This document shows, in pieces, positions 45,711 to 54,839 of a stretch of DNA of 63,031 nucleotides. The DNA is from Streptomyces sp. CoH27. Lineage in GTDB: Bacteria > Actinomycetota > Actinomycetes > Streptomycetales > Streptomycetaceae. Every line of letters starts with the position of its first letter. Positions within the stretch are counted from its first letter, which is position 1. The translations under genes and the position numbers were made by a program. The stretch spans positions 57,476 through 120,506 of the forward strand of contig NZ_JAIQYY010000026.1 in assembly GCF_020181035.1 (NCBI RefSeq), written 5' to 3'. The notes beneath the pieces were generated by a model, which was not told the origin of the DNA, ran no database searches, and worked only from the letters and a program-made list of their open reading frames with translations.

Positions 45711-45740
45711 CCTGAGCAATCAACATCAAACAGACTCAGG
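45711..45740. promoter_or_regulatory. Possible operator upstream of the beta-galactosidase
   Basis: CCTGAG and CTCAGG flank 18 AT-rich bases just upstream of the start codon, in a stretch much lower in GC than its surroundings. The position fits a repressor site or leader hairpin. The arms are short. Confidence 0.3.
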
Positions 45741-45869
45741 CAAAGTCGAACAGTAAAGGGGCGCAAGGAGCAACACAATGGGGCGGGAGAAGACGGTCGA
45801 GGCCGCAGGGGATTGAAAACTGTACGCACCGCTGACCGCTGACCGCTGACCACTCGTCACCGGACACGG

Positions 45870-46001
45870 TCACCGAACGGCACGGGTGGGGCGTGAGGTC
45901 ACGACCGGGGTGACGTCGGGCTGCCGGTCTGCCGAGACGGTCGCGACGCGGGCCAGGTGTTGCGCGCGGATGTAGGCGATCTCTTCTTCGGTGAAGGACA
46001 T
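45870..46001 (-). pseudogene. PPOX-class F420-dependent enzyme, N-terminal remnant
   Basis: 43 codons: MSFTEEEIAYIRAQHLARVA and TVSADRQPDVTPVV are the typical start of pyridoxamine-oxidase-like F420-dependent reductases (full length about 130-150), followed by eight unrelated codons and a stop at 45870. It follows the FAD monooxygenase by 57 bp on the same strand. It is too short to form the flavin-binding barrel. Confidence 0.7.
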
Positions 46002-46058
46002 GGTGGGGGTCGTCCTTTCGTCAGGGGGAGGAGTGAGCGGCCAGGTGGACGCGTGCTG

Positions 46059-47533
46059 TCAGGAGCCGCCCCAGTCGGTCAGTGCCGCTATGACCTGGTG
46101 GGCGTCCGCTGTGTTCCACGCGCGGGCGAGGTGTCCGTCGGGCCGTACCAGCGCGGCCGCCAATCCGGACCAGGGCCTGGCGGGAACCACCTCTACCGTC
46201 GGCGAGCCCAGCGCGTCGAACTCGTCGGCTGGGGTGAAGTCCACCAACAGGAAGCGATCGACGCGCAGTCGGCGCAGCAGTGTGTCCCCGTCCGGCAGGT
46301 GCAGGTCCGGCACGCGGTGCCCGTCCAGCGGGTGGCCCGCATCGGGGGTGTCGTAGGAGACGCTGAGCCCTGACAGCAGTCCGGCCAGGTGCGCGTTGGT
46401 CTCCGGACGGGCGAGCAGCGTGCTCATCAGCTCGCGCATTGCCGCGCCTTGGGGGGTGAACGTGGTCATCAACGCGGTCTGGGCCTGCGTGTTCTGCGCC
46501 AGTGACTCGGCCACCGGGCGGCGTTCACGGTCGTAGGAGGCTGCGCCGCCGGTGATCAGGGGTGTGGCCCGGCCCTTGACCTCGGCCGCGAGCTTCCATG
46601 CGAGGTTGACGGCGTCCTGCATGCCGACGTTGACTCCCTGGCCACCCGCCGGAAAGTGCACGTGCGCGGCATCACCGGCCACGAAGACACGGCCGGCCCG
46701 GTACTGGCTGGCGTGGCGGGTGGTGTTGCCGGCCGTGGAGATCCACACCGCGCTGCGCAGCCCGTAGTCGGTGCCGACGATGCGCTTGAGGATGCCGCGC
46801 AGGTCCTCGACGGTGAGCGGCTGGCTCCGCCGGGCGGCGACCTGCTCGGGCGTCAGGCCGGTGTCCTCGGGCAGAACGCCGAACACGCGTTGGATGCCGT
46901 CGAAGAGCGGCACGACACCGACCCAGCCGTTCTCCTGATCCCAGACGTGAGCCGCGTGCTCCGGTGCCGCGTCCAAGTGGACGTCTGCAAGGTAGGACAC
47001 CGTGTTGCCGGGCGTGCCGGGAAACTCGACGCCGGCCTGCTGGCGGACCTGGCTCCATGCGCCGTCGGCTCCGACCAGGTATCGGGCCGTGTGGACGGTG
47101 TCGCCTGCGCGCACGCGCACGCCGGTGTCGTCCTGCTCGAATCCGGTGACCTCCTGGCCGTAGTGCACCGGGATGCCGCGTGCTTCGACGAGCGAGGCGA
47201 GCACCCTCTCGGTGGTGGCCTGGGTGATCTGCAGGATGTAGGGGTGGGGGTGTCCAGCTCGGTGTAATTCAGCAGCTGCGGGAGCATGCCGAAGTGCGTC
47301 CGGGGCACCGTGTGGCCGTGCGACAGCAGAATGTCGGTGAGCGTGCGGCCGTCCTCGGCCCGCACGGTGGTGAGGACCTCCAGCGTGCGGGGATGCAGGA
47401 CGGCGGCACGGGAGTTCTCGCTGCGCTCGGTGAGCCGCTCGAAGACCTCCACCTTCACCCCGGCCGAGGCCAGGAGCGCGGCGGTCAGCAGACCGACCGG
47501 GCCTGCGCCCGAGACGATGACGTCGGCGCTCAT
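46059..47533 (-). pseudogene. FAD-dependent aromatic monooxygenase with a one-base frameshift
   Basis: Reading from the ATG at 47533: the FAD motif VIVSGAGPVGLLTAALLASA, RAAVLHPRTLEVL, then LLNYTELDTP, where a C-run (about 47249-47254) carries one base too many. The next frame continues with RYLVGADGAWSQVRQQAGVE (DG motif), GRVFVAGDAAHVHFPAGGQG (GD motif) and VNVGMQDAVNLAWKL to 46059. Together they make about 490 residues of the UbiH/PheA-like hydroxylase family, with a thioredoxin-like C-terminal domain. Removing one C would restore it, so a sequencing slip is possible. Confidence 0.82.
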
Positions 47534-47546
47534 GGGTGCCCTCCGC

Positions 47547-48287
47547 TCACGATCGTGGGCACCGCTGCCGGGGCGGTTGCCCGCGCCGGTCGTATCGCTC
47601 TGGTCTCGCTGGTGCTGCGCACCGTCGGTGCCGGCCTCTGCATGTCACTCCTCTGACGTCCGTGGCCACGAGGCGCAGGGTCTCCTCGGGCATGGTGCCG
47701 GTGCTGTGCTGGCCGCCTATCGCCAGGACCGGGATCGTGAGCGGGCCCTCGTCGCGCCAGCGCAGAGCGTGCTCAGCGGACGTGTCGAGGGTGCGGTAGT
47801 ACTCGAAGCTGGCGCGCAGCGCGGCCGGATCGCGCAGCTGGTCGACGTAGACGTCGATGGCCTGCTGCGGGATGGCGCCCGGGACGGCGGTCTTGGTCGT
47901 GAAGTTGTAGCCGAAGTAGATCTCCTCGCGGCCGGCGACTATGCGCTCGTTGATGTCCGTGAGGCGGTTGAAGGCGAAGTGCCACAGGAACTCGTTGGTC
48001 GCCGGGTCCGACATCAGCGGCGGGGACGGCGAGAGACCGGAAAGGATCGACTCGGCGCCGACGAGGCGGGTGACGCGTTCACGATGGCTCGCGGCCAGGG
48101 CGTAGCCGACCAGCATGCCCAGGTCATAGCCGACGACGGCGAAGCTCTCATGCCCCAGCTCGGTCATCAACTCCGCCATGTCGTCAGCGAGTGTGGCGGC
48201 GTCGTAACCGGTGGCGGGCTTGTCACTGGCGCCCATGCCCCGCAGGTCAGGGGCGATAACGGTGAAGTGCTCGGCCAGGGCGGGCAT
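47547..48287 (-). pseudogene. Alpha/beta hydrolase truncated at both ends
   Basis: The core is good: HFTVIAPDLRGMGASDKPAT, VVGYDLGMLVGYALAA with Asp as the nucleophile-elbow residue (epoxide-hydrolase/dehalogenase type), and TIPVLAIGGQHSTG. The oxyanion HG loop normally 25 codons before MPAL is missing because the gene begins at a junction near 48287. The catalytic His region after VATDVRG is replaced by basic missense codons. A TetR tail lies on the other strand at the junction. Confidence 0.75.
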
Positions 48288-48288
48288 G

Positions 48289-48522
48289 ACTTGGATTAAC
48301 TATCCAGAGGAGCTGACCGCCACGCTGGACTCACTGGCCGGCCGACTGCTCGACCGCGCGCGCACGGAAGGCCTCGTCCATGGCGTCGTCACCTGGGGCG
48401 ATCTGCTGCCGCTCATGTGCGGGATCGCCTTCGCCGCCAACGTCCACAGCGAAGACCGGTCGGCACGCCTGGAGTCCGGCCGCCGCTACCTGGGCGTGAT
48501 GCTGCAGGGGATGCGCGGCTGA
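48289..48522 (+). pseudogene. C-terminal remnant of a TetR-family regulator
   Basis: MTWINYPEELTATLDSLAGR, then VTWGDLLPLMCGIAFAANVH and ARLESGRRYLGVMLQGMRG match the end of TetR regulators (DLLxLMCGxAxAAN...RRYLxVxLxGLR). The helix-turn-helix is absent. The break is shared with the truncated hydrolase, so one deletion probably removed the starts of both divergent genes. Confidence 0.65.
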
Positions 48523-48604
48523 GCCCCTCTCGGGGGCTGGGGAGGAGCCGTGCCGACATTGAGCTGGACGTGGAGTCGAATCCACTTGATCCCCGCACGA
48601 AGTT

Positions 48605-48620
48605 GTTCGAGCAAGTAATG
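48605..48620. promoter_or_regulatory. Repeated dyad element, copy 1 (copy 2 at 48752-48767)
   Basis: GTTCGAGCAAGTAATG here and GTTCGGACAAGTAATG at 48752-48767 are direct repeats differing in two bases, 147 bp apart. Each holds a dyad of the TTGTTCGAGCAA type. The second copy is about 60 bp upstream of the OYE start. MarR-type repressors often use paired dyads of this size, and a MarR gene lies just downstream of the OYE gene. Confidence 0.45.
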
Positions 48621-48825
48621 GCCTTGACCCGCCTTCTAGGTGACTTCTGCGCGCCTGCAAGCAACCGTACATCTGCACCTTTGCGCGGCACTTGCCATCC
48701 ACGTGATGCGGCTCACATGCGCTTCCGGGAAGATCGGTTCGGGATTTAACTGTTCGGACAAGTAATGAGGTCGCGGGAAGCCGCGCCCCCGTCCACACAG
48801 CCCCATCGCCCGAAGAGAGATGACG

Positions 48826-49911
48826 ATGTCGAAGGCATTCGAGCCCTACGAGCTGGGCGGCAAGCGCCTGGCCAACCGCCTGGTGATGGCACCGATGACC
48901 CGAAGCCGCGCCTACGGCCCCGGCCAGAGCCCCATGCCGTTGATGGCCGACTACTACGCGCAGCGCGCCTCCGCCGGGCTGATCGTCACCGAAGGTGTCC
49001 AGCCCTCCAGGGTCGGTCAGGGCTACCCCGACACCCCCGGCATCCACACCGCACAGCAGGTCGCTGCCTGGCGAAACGTGACTGACGCCGTACACGCCCA
49101 GGGCGGCGTGATCTATCTGCAGATCATGCACACCGGACGGGTCGGACACCCGGCGCTCATGGGCCTGCAGCCCGTCGGCCCCTCCGCCGTCCGGGCCGCC
49201 GGGCGGGTGTACACCCATGAAGGCCCCCAGGACTTCGTCACCCCGCATGAACTCACCGACGCGGAGATCCGCGCCACCATCGCGGACTTCGCTGCCGCCG
49301 CGCGCAACGCCGTCGAGGCGGGTTTCGACGGCGTCGAGCTGCACGGCGCCAACGGCTACCTCATCCACCAGTTCCTCGCCCCGAACAGCAACCAGCGCAC
49401 CGACGAATGGGGCGGCAGCCCCGAGCAGCGCATCCGCTTCGCCGTGGAGACCGCCAAGGCCGTCGCCGAGGCAGTCGGCGCGGACAAGGTCGGCTTCCGC
49501 ATGTCTCCGGGCAACCGCTACAACGACATCGACGAGTCCGACACCGCCGACGCCGAGGCCACCTACGCCGCCCTGGTCGAGGCCCTCGCCCCGCTGAGCC
49601 TCGCCTACCTGCACCAGATGGAAGCCCCCGGCGCGCGCGATCTGACGCTCCGGCTGCGCAAGGCATGGCCCACGGCCTTCATCCTCAACCCCTTCACCGG
49701 CCAGGAGCCCACCGGACCAGCCGAGTTGGAGCTCATCGAGGACGGCACCACCGACCTGGTCGCCTACGGAGCCCTCTTCCTCGCCAACCCCGACCTGCCC
49801 GCCCGACTGGCCCAGGGCGGCCCGTTCAACGCGCCCGATCCGGCCACCTTCTACGGCGGGGACGAGAAGGGGTTCACCGACTACCCGACGCTGGAGGAAG
49901 CCCGCGCCTGA
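48826..49911 (+). CDS. Old Yellow Enzyme family alkene reductase
   Basis: 361 residues from the second ATG (48826), which has GAGAG at a usable distance; the ATG at 48820 is too close to it. FMN TIM barrel: LANRLVMAPMTRSRAYGPG, YYAQRASAGLIVTEG, GVELHGANGYLIHQFLAPNS with the HxxN substrate site, DEWGGSPEQRIRFAVE and DLVAYGALFLANPDLPARL. It reduces activated C=C bonds of electrophiles with NAD(P)H. The MarR gene 168 bp downstream is the likely sensor-repressor; repeats upstream may be its sites. Confidence 0.95.
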   Translation: MSKAFEPYELGGKRLANRLVMAPMTRSRAYGPGQSPMPLMADYYAQRASAGLIVTEGVQPSRVGQGYPDTPGIHTAQQVAAWRNVTDAVHAQGGVIYLQIMHTGRVGHPALMGLQPVGPSAVRAAGRVYTHEGPQDFVTPHELTDAEIRATIADFAAAARNAVEAGFDGVELHGANGYLIHQFLAPNSNQRTDEWGGSPEQRIRFAVETAKAVAEAVGADKVGFRMSPGNRYNDIDESDTADAEATYAALVEALAPLSLAYLHQMEAPGARDLTLRLRKAWPTAFILNPFTGQEPTGPAELELIEDGTTDLVAYGALFLANPDLPARLAQGGPFNAPDPATFYGGDEKGFTDYPTLEEARA

Positions 49912-50079
49912 CGCTTCGGCGACAGACCCAAGCCCACCGGACATGCCGCACCTGAGCAGCACATACCCTGCCCTCAGGATGCGGACCTGAGGGCTGTCCG
50001 CGGCGGTCGGCCCAGCACCGGCCGCCGCAGACATGCGCTGCAAGCACGGCCGCACGTTGAGAAGGCAGAGGGAAGCACC

Positions 50080-50601
50080 GTGGAATCCGAGGCAATGCCC
50101 CAGGCCCCCGCGACCGGGGAACTCCCCGAGGCTGCACGCCGCGGACCGATCAGCCATGCGATCTTCCGGGTGGCCCGTCTGCACCGCATGCTCGCCGGCC
50201 AGCTGCTGCGCGAGGTCGGCCTGCACCCGGCCCAGGAACTCGTCATGATGCAGCTGTGGGACCGCGGCCGGATGCGCCAGACCGACCTGGCCCGGCACGT
50301 CGGCGCCGACGCTGCCACCATGACCCGCACCATCCAGCGTCTGGAGAAGGCCGGTTTCGTGCGCCGCGTGCGCTCCACCAGCGACAAGCGTTCCGTCCTG
50401 GTCGAACCCACTGCCGCCAGCCAGGCCCTGCGCCGACAGGTCGAAGACCTCTGGGCCCGCCTGGAGGACTACGTGGCCGGCGGTCTCACCGGTGCTGAAC
50501 TCAGTGAGACCCTCGCCGTCCTCGAACGCCTCGAAGCCAACCTCGCCACCCACATCAGCGACGCCGAACCGCCCTCGCCTGCCTCTGCACCCGACGCCTG
50601 A
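50080..50601 (+). CDS. MarR-family transcriptional regulator
   Basis: 173 residues. The winged helix reads RMRQTDLARHVGADAATMTR TIQRLEKAGFVRRVRSTSDK RSVLVEPT. There is no conserved redox Cys in this region. The GTG follows AGAGGGA by about six bases. Placed after the OYE gene on the same strand, it probably controls enzyme and itself in response to electrophiles. Confidence 0.92.
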   Translation: MESEAMPQAPATGELPEAARRGPISHAIFRVARLHRMLAGQLLREVGLHPAQELVMMQLWDRGRMRQTDLARHVGADAATMTRTIQRLEKAGFVRRVRSTSDKRSVLVEPTAASQALRRQVEDLWARLEDYVAGGLTGAELSETLAVLERLEANLATHISDAEPPSPASAPDA

Positions 50602-50652
50602 CCGGGCGATCGATGGCGGGGCCCAGCAGGAGCCCTCGGAAAGTCTGCGGTG

Positions 50653-50675
50653 TGGCGTCACATGATGTGACGCCA
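50653..50675. promoter_or_regulatory. Perfect 23-base palindrome downstream of the MarR gene
   Basis: TGGCGTCACAT (50653-50663) and its exact complement flank a single G, 51 bases after the MarR stop. A one-base loop is too tight for a hairpin terminator, so a protein-binding site is more likely. GntR- or Crp-like sites have similar TGTGAC halves. Confidence 0.6.
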
Positions 50676-50836
50676 GCTGCACGGTGCCGAGGGTCGAGAA
50701 CCTTCATCTATCGACCGTTGGACAAACGCACGGACGCCTGCACCGAACACAGCCCTCAGCCCATTACGACGAGAACCGGTCTGATCCTCCTCGCGGGCCC
50801 ATTCATGAGCAAGGCAAGCCGGCGACCGTCACCACA

Positions 50837-50850
50837 TGTCTCATGAGACA
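50837..50850. promoter_or_regulatory. Perfect 14-base palindrome in a gene-free gap
   Basis: TGTCTCATGAGACA, extended by two more matching pairs after one mismatch each side, resembles a TetR-type operator. It lies in 50602-51258, about 650 bases with no recognised gene; the AT-richer end of the gap (51110-51230) is probably the promoter region of the deacetylase gene. Confidence 0.4.
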
Positions 50851-51258
50851 CGTCAAAGTCTGGAGAAGGACGGCTTCCGGCCCGGCGACAGGGTGCCACG
50901 ACAGGTGCGGGCCGGGCGTGCACCCGTGCCGTGCCCGGTACCCCGTGCTGGTGAGGTATGTCGGCGGCTTCGGCGTGCTGTGCCCCGACGAAGCGTAAGC
51001 GCACCAGGTCAGAGCAGCCGGGCTGCGTTCGTATCACCGTGGGACCGCCTGACAGGAGCAGCCCGAGCCCGTGGCCGGCATTCCGTCTCTGGCTGCCGAA
51101 GAGTAGCGGTACTGAAACACACAGTCACCATGTATCGAGTTGTGACAAAAGCCCCAAATATCAGCGAATGCTTTGCTTCGGTGAGACATTCGGTCATCGT
51201 CGTGGGGACCCGTCGTCGCCATCCCTGAATGGCCAGCAATGCCAGGAGTAAGTACGGC

Positions 51259-52002
51259 ATGCCGAATCCAGACTCCGTCCGCCTGTTGCGCCGTGTGGTT
51301 GTCGGCTGCACGATTGCCGTCTCATTCGCCTTGGCCGGCATCAGCACGAGCGCAAGCGCCGCATCTGACAACAGCGCGCACGCCACCCATGGCAAGGCCC
51401 CGAGTGCCTCGATCGCCTACAGCACGGCGGCGGGCGGCCGGACCGTGGCACTCACCTTCGACGACGGCCCGGGGACGGCCACCGGCCAAATCCTGGACTT
51501 GCTCGCGCAGTACCACGCCAAGGCGACCTTCTGCCAGGTCGGCACACAGGCGGCCGCGAACCCCGCCCTGGTCAAGCGCATCATCGCCGACGGCCACCTG
51601 CTGTGTGACCACACCGTGGACCACCCCCAACCGATGCGCACCCTCCCACACGACCGGCAGGTCCACGAGATCACCGCGGCCAAGGACATGATCAGCAAGG
51701 CTGGCGGGCCAGGCACCCGGATCAGGTGGTTTCGTGCCCCCGGCGGTGACTTCAGCCCCGATAACCGCCAGATAGCTGTGCAAGCCGGTCTACGCCCGCT
51801 GGGCTGGACCGTCGACACCCGTGACTGGTCGCGCCCCGGTGTCGCCTCGATCCTTGCCACCGCGAAACAGGAACTGCGTCCCGGCGGCATCATCCTCATG
51901 CACGATGGCGGCGGCGACCGCAGCCAGACCGTAGCAGCCCTGCGCCAACTGCTTCCCTGGCTGACCGGGCAGGGCTACACGTTCAGCCTTCCCACAAGCT
52001 GA
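51259..52002 (+). CDS. Secreted polysaccharide deacetylase (NodB/CE4)
   Basis: About 247 residues from the ATG at 51259, with AGGAG about ten bases upstream; the ATG at 51229 has no ribosome site. A Sec signal (RLLRRVVVGCTIAVSFALAG to ASA) precedes the NodB domain. It has motif 1 TFDDGPG with the catalytic base and metal Asp, HTVDHP supplying the two metal His, RAPGGDF, TVDTRDWSRPG and LMHDGGGDRSQTVAALRQLL. It removes acetyl groups from N-acetylated sugars in peptidoglycan or chitin outside the cell. It stands alone. Confidence 0.94.
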   Translation: MPNPDSVRLLRRVVVGCTIAVSFALAGISTSASAASDNSAHATHGKAPSASIAYSTAAGGRTVALTFDDGPGTATGQILDLLAQYHAKATFCQVGTQAAANPALVKRIIADGHLLCDHTVDHPQPMRTLPHDRQVHEITAAKDMISKAGGPGTRIRWFRAPGGDFSPDNRQIAVQAGLRPLGWTVDTRDWSRPGVASILATAKQELRPGGIILMHDGGGDRSQTVAALRQLLPWLTGQGYTFSLPTS

Positions 52003-52096
52003 CGCGGCTTCACTTTCCGTCGGCGAACTTGCCCAGCACGCACCGCCGGTGGGCCGTTGGGGATCGTCGTACAGCCCATCGGCCCCGACCGCGCTC

Positions 52097-52166
52097 GGGT
52101 ACGGTTCCGGGGCGTCCGTGTGCAGCTGCGCGGCGACGTCGGGAAGGCCGGCCGCGAACGCCTCGG
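52097..52166. repeat. Copy B of a diverged repeated segment
   Basis: Aligns with 27011-27080 at about 80%. The leftward peptide is AAGLPDVAAQLHTDAPEPYP, against ADLPNAAAQRHADDPEPYP in copy A. It lies in the 230-base gap between the deacetylase and the broken TetR gene. The parent family was not recognised. Confidence 0.45.
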
Positions 52167-52235
52167 CCCGGGGCCGAGCGGTCGGCCCTGAACGCCCGCA
52201 GGCGCTCCGCACTCAGTGGTGAGGGTCCGTTTTTC

Positions 52236-52857
52236 TCAGGGTGACGGTCGGAGGCCGGAGAGGGTGACGTCGACGAGACGGTCGACGGCTTCCTCGGAGG
52301 GCAGCCGTGCGGCGGCGGACAGGGCGCGCAGGCAATAGCCGGCCGGTTCGCCGGGGGAGACGTCGTCGCGGACAGGGCCCGCCGTGGCCCGCTTCGGTGA
52401 TGACGTCGCGCACCGGGCCGTGCAATGGCCGCTGGACCTGGACGACGTGCTGGTCCCGGTGGCCGAGGGCGGCGATCTCGCCGTCATCGCGTCGCTCGTG
52501 GGCGATGTGCGCGTACTCGCACAGGACCGCTTCGCGCTGTTCCGCCGGCCCATCGGCGTGCTCCCGGGCCTGGGCGAGCCGGGCCCGGTGCGCGGCGATG
52601 TGGTGTTCGTGCCAGGCGATCAGGATCGACTGGACGTCCGGGAAGTACGTGTACAGCGTCGCGCGCCCGATCCCGGGTTCTTTCGCGATGTGTGACATCG
52701 TCACTGTCGCCAGGCCGTGCTCGGCCGCGAGCGCGACGGCGGTCTCCAGGATCGCGTCCACAACGGCGACGGTCTGAGCGCCGTGACTGCGCCGGGTGGG
52801 CAGTGCTTCCGGCTCTCCTTCCGGGACGAACCGCCCAACCGCTCCGGGCGAGTGCAC
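52236..52857 (-). pseudogene. TetR-family regulator with a frameshift
   Basis: The N-terminal half is intact: VDAILETAVALAAEHGLATV TMSHIAKEPGIGRATLYTYF PDVQSILIAWHEHH. After DVITEAGHGGP the original frame becomes basic nonsense, while the next frame gives GPVRDDVSPGEPAGYCLRAL and LPSEEAVDRLVDVTLSGLRP to a stop at 52236. The shift is at about 52370-52385. The DNA-binding domain could still be made, but the ligand/dimer half is lost unless the shift is an error. Confidence 0.8.
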
Positions 52858-52873
52858 CGCGTGACGACGGCCA

Positions 52874-53026
52874 GTGGACCTTGGACGCTACCGCGGGCAC
52901 GCAGACGCAGACGCAGACGCCGAGGAGGCCCTGTGGCGCCTTCAGGACAGGATCGCCGCACGGATCGAGGAGATCAACAAAGGTTGCCTGGAGGCACTTC
53001 GTCCTCGACGGACACCGGGTAGTACG
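52874..53026 (+). other. Short unrecognised open frame with a hexamer repeat
   Basis: From a GTG at 52874: YRGHADADADAEEALWRLQD RIAARIEEINKGCLEAL. The Ala-Asp run comes from tandem GCAGAC units (about 52901-52920). The helical part looks protein-like, but the frame soon runs antisense into the amidase gene; a frame switch would give WRHFVLDGHRVV. It is possibly the start of a lost gene. Confidence 0.25.
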
Positions 53027-53028
53027 CC

Positions 53029-54480
53029 CTACTTCGGTGCCTGGAAGCCGCCGATCTTCTGCTCAAGCAGTTCGGCCAGCCGCAGCGAGGTGCGATCCTC
53101 GAACATCGGACCGATGAGCTGCACTCCCACCGGCAGTCCCTCGGGGGACCGGCCCGCTGGTACGGCGGTGGCGGGTAGGCCGGGCATGGTGGCCACACCG
53201 GCCCAGACGAGCTGGTCGAGGTACGGGTACGCGACGCCGTCGATGTCGATCCGGCGTTCCCTCGGATCGGGGTTGTGGTCGTGCGGGAACGCGGGAGTGG
53301 GGGTGATGGGGCACACCACGGCGTCGAACTCGGCGAAGAGCTGCCGCCAGCCGTGGCGGTGGAGCTCGCGACGGCTGTTCGCCTCGATCCAGTCGCGGTG
53401 GCTCAACACCATGCCGCGCAGCCGCGTCGCATCGAGACTCCGGTCGTCTGCGCTCAGTCCGGCAGCGAGGGTCCGCAGCTGCTCGTACGCTTCGACAGGA
53501 AAACGCGCAGCGGAGCTCGAAAACAGCAACTGCGTGTAGAGCACCGCGGCTTCGGTCAGATCGGGCAGCAGCGGACTGTGCCGTTGGACGCGGGCGCCGC
53601 CGTCGACAAGCGCGTCGGCCACCCGGTTCACGCCCGCCCGCACAGCGGACCCGGTCGGAATGAGCGGATGCGTGTCGAGGACCAAGACCCGGAAGTCGCA
53701 GAGCCGCTCGTGGCGCGCGGGCGGCAGCGTCAAGTCGTGGGCCACACCGAGCGTGAGGGGGTCCGGTCCGGCCATGACGTCGAGCAGGAGCGTGAGGTCG
53801 CGGGCAGTGCGCGCCATCGGACCGACGACGGCGAGGTCAAGGTCGACCGGCAGTGCCGGCGCGGGCGGCGGGACCATACCGCGGTTCGCCGCCAGTCCGA
53901 GTGTCGGCTTGTGCGCGTAGACACCGCAGAAGTGCGCGGGGGTGCGCAACGAACCGCCGATGTCGGAACCGATGGACAGCGCGCCGAATCCGGACGCCAG
54001 GGCCGCCGCTGATCCGCCGGAGGATCCACCCGGCGTGCGACCGTGATCCCACGGGTTGTTGGTGGTGCCGTAGATCTCGTTGAAGCTCTGGATGTCTTGC
54101 AGTCCCGGGGGCACATTGGTCTTACCGAGCACCACCGCGCCTGCGGCCTTGAGTCGCGACACCTGCACCGCGTCCTCGGCCGGCATGTAGTTCCGGTGCT
54201 GCGGAATGCCCCAGGTCGTGGGCAACCCGGCGATGTTGTAGGACTCCTTGACCGTCACCGGAATGCCGAGCAGCGGCCGGTCCTCACCGCGGGCGCGCGC
54301 CTGGTCGGCATCGCGCGCGGCGACCTGTGCACGGTCGAAGTCCGGCACACAGATCGCGTTGATCGCCTTGTCGTCCCGCTCGATACGGGCGATCGCCTCT
54401 TCGGCCAGTTCCGCCGAGGTCACTTCACCGGCACGCAAGGCGGCCGCGAGTTCTTCGGCTGTCTGAAAGCTCCACTCCAT
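53029..54480 (-). CDS. Amidase signature (AS) family hydrolase
   Basis: 483 residues, full length for the family. The Ser-cisSer-Lys triad is visible: Lys78 (PVTVKESY), Ser153/154 in the Gly/Ser-rich block TPGGSSGGSAAALASG, and nucleophile Ser177 in IGSDIGGSLRTPA. C-terminal WAGVATMPGLPATAVPAG and GLPVGVQLIGPMFED are also typical. It hydrolyses carboxylic amides; it lacks the GatBC partners, so a GatA role is unlikely. The start lies ten bases from an integrase relic. Confidence 0.95.
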   Translation of the reverse strand: MEWSFQTAEELAAALRAGEVTSAELAEEAIARIERDDKAINAICVPDFDRAQVAARDADQARARGEDRPLLGIPVTVKESYNIAGLPTTWGIPQHRNYMPAEDAVQVSRLKAAGAVVLGKTNVPPGLQDIQSFNEIYGTTNNPWDHGRTPGGSSGGSAAALASGFGALSIGSDIGGSLRTPAHFCGVYAHKPTLGLAANRGMVPPPAPALPVDLDLAVVGPMARTARDLTLLLDVMAGPDPLTLGVAHDLTLPPARHERLCDFRVLVLDTHPLIPTGSAVRAGVNRVADALVDGGARVQRHSPLLPDLTEAAVLYTQLLFSSSAARFPVEAYEQLRTLAAGLSADDRSLDATRLRGMVLSHRDWIEANSRRELHRHGWRQLFAEFDAVVCPITPTPAFPHDHNPDPRERRIDIDGVAYPYLDQLVWAGVATMPGLPATAVPAGRSPEGLPVGVQLIGPMFEDRTSLRLAELLEQKIGGFQAPK

Positions 54481-54489
54481 GAATCAGAC

Positions 54490-54653
54490 CGTACTTGCCC
54501 CTGGAACAGGTCATGAAATGCCGCTTCGCACAAGGAGTTCGGGAGACCTTTATCGGACACCCGCGCGTACTTCGTGAGGCTTCGAACCGACGTATGTCCG
54601 GTCAGCTTGATCAGCACCGGCATGGACGCGCCCTGCTCCGCAGCCCGGACCAC
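54490..54653 (-). pseudogene. Tyrosine recombinase/integrase C-terminal remnant
   Basis: RAAEQGASMPVLIKLTGHTS VRSLTKYARVS matches the end of tyrosine integrases (GAS...LM.LTGH.SVR.L.KYARVS), where GH belongs to the HxxR region and the Tyr in KYARV is the nucleophile. The catalytic Arg part and most of the gene are missing. No attachment-site repeat was found. Confidence 0.6.
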
Positions 54654-54839
54654 ACCCGATGGGGTGGCTCAACTACACCTCCGCTCACGGTTGTTCGCGG
54701 TGCTGGAGGGTGGCTCACTCGGGTTGTCCCGGCGGCGATCTCACGGAGCCCAGAACGCGGCGCGGTCGACGCAACCTCGCCGGCTCGGTCCGCTGAGCTG
54801 TGGAGACGGTCTGTCCTGTGGATCTTGGCGACCTTGCGG

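Noticed and set aside
48331..50682. Leftward open frame of about 780 codons
   Set aside because: It is the shadow of the OYE and MarR genes; codon positions and motifs favour the plus strand.
52901..52920. GCAGAC tandem units as a possible CRISPR or regulatory repeat
   Set aside because: The units are contiguous hexamers without spacers and fit a short Ala-Asp coding run.
54480..54660. Attachment site of an integrated element beside the integrase relic
   Set aside because: No tRNA end or flanking direct repeat was found; the relic alone does not show an integration site.
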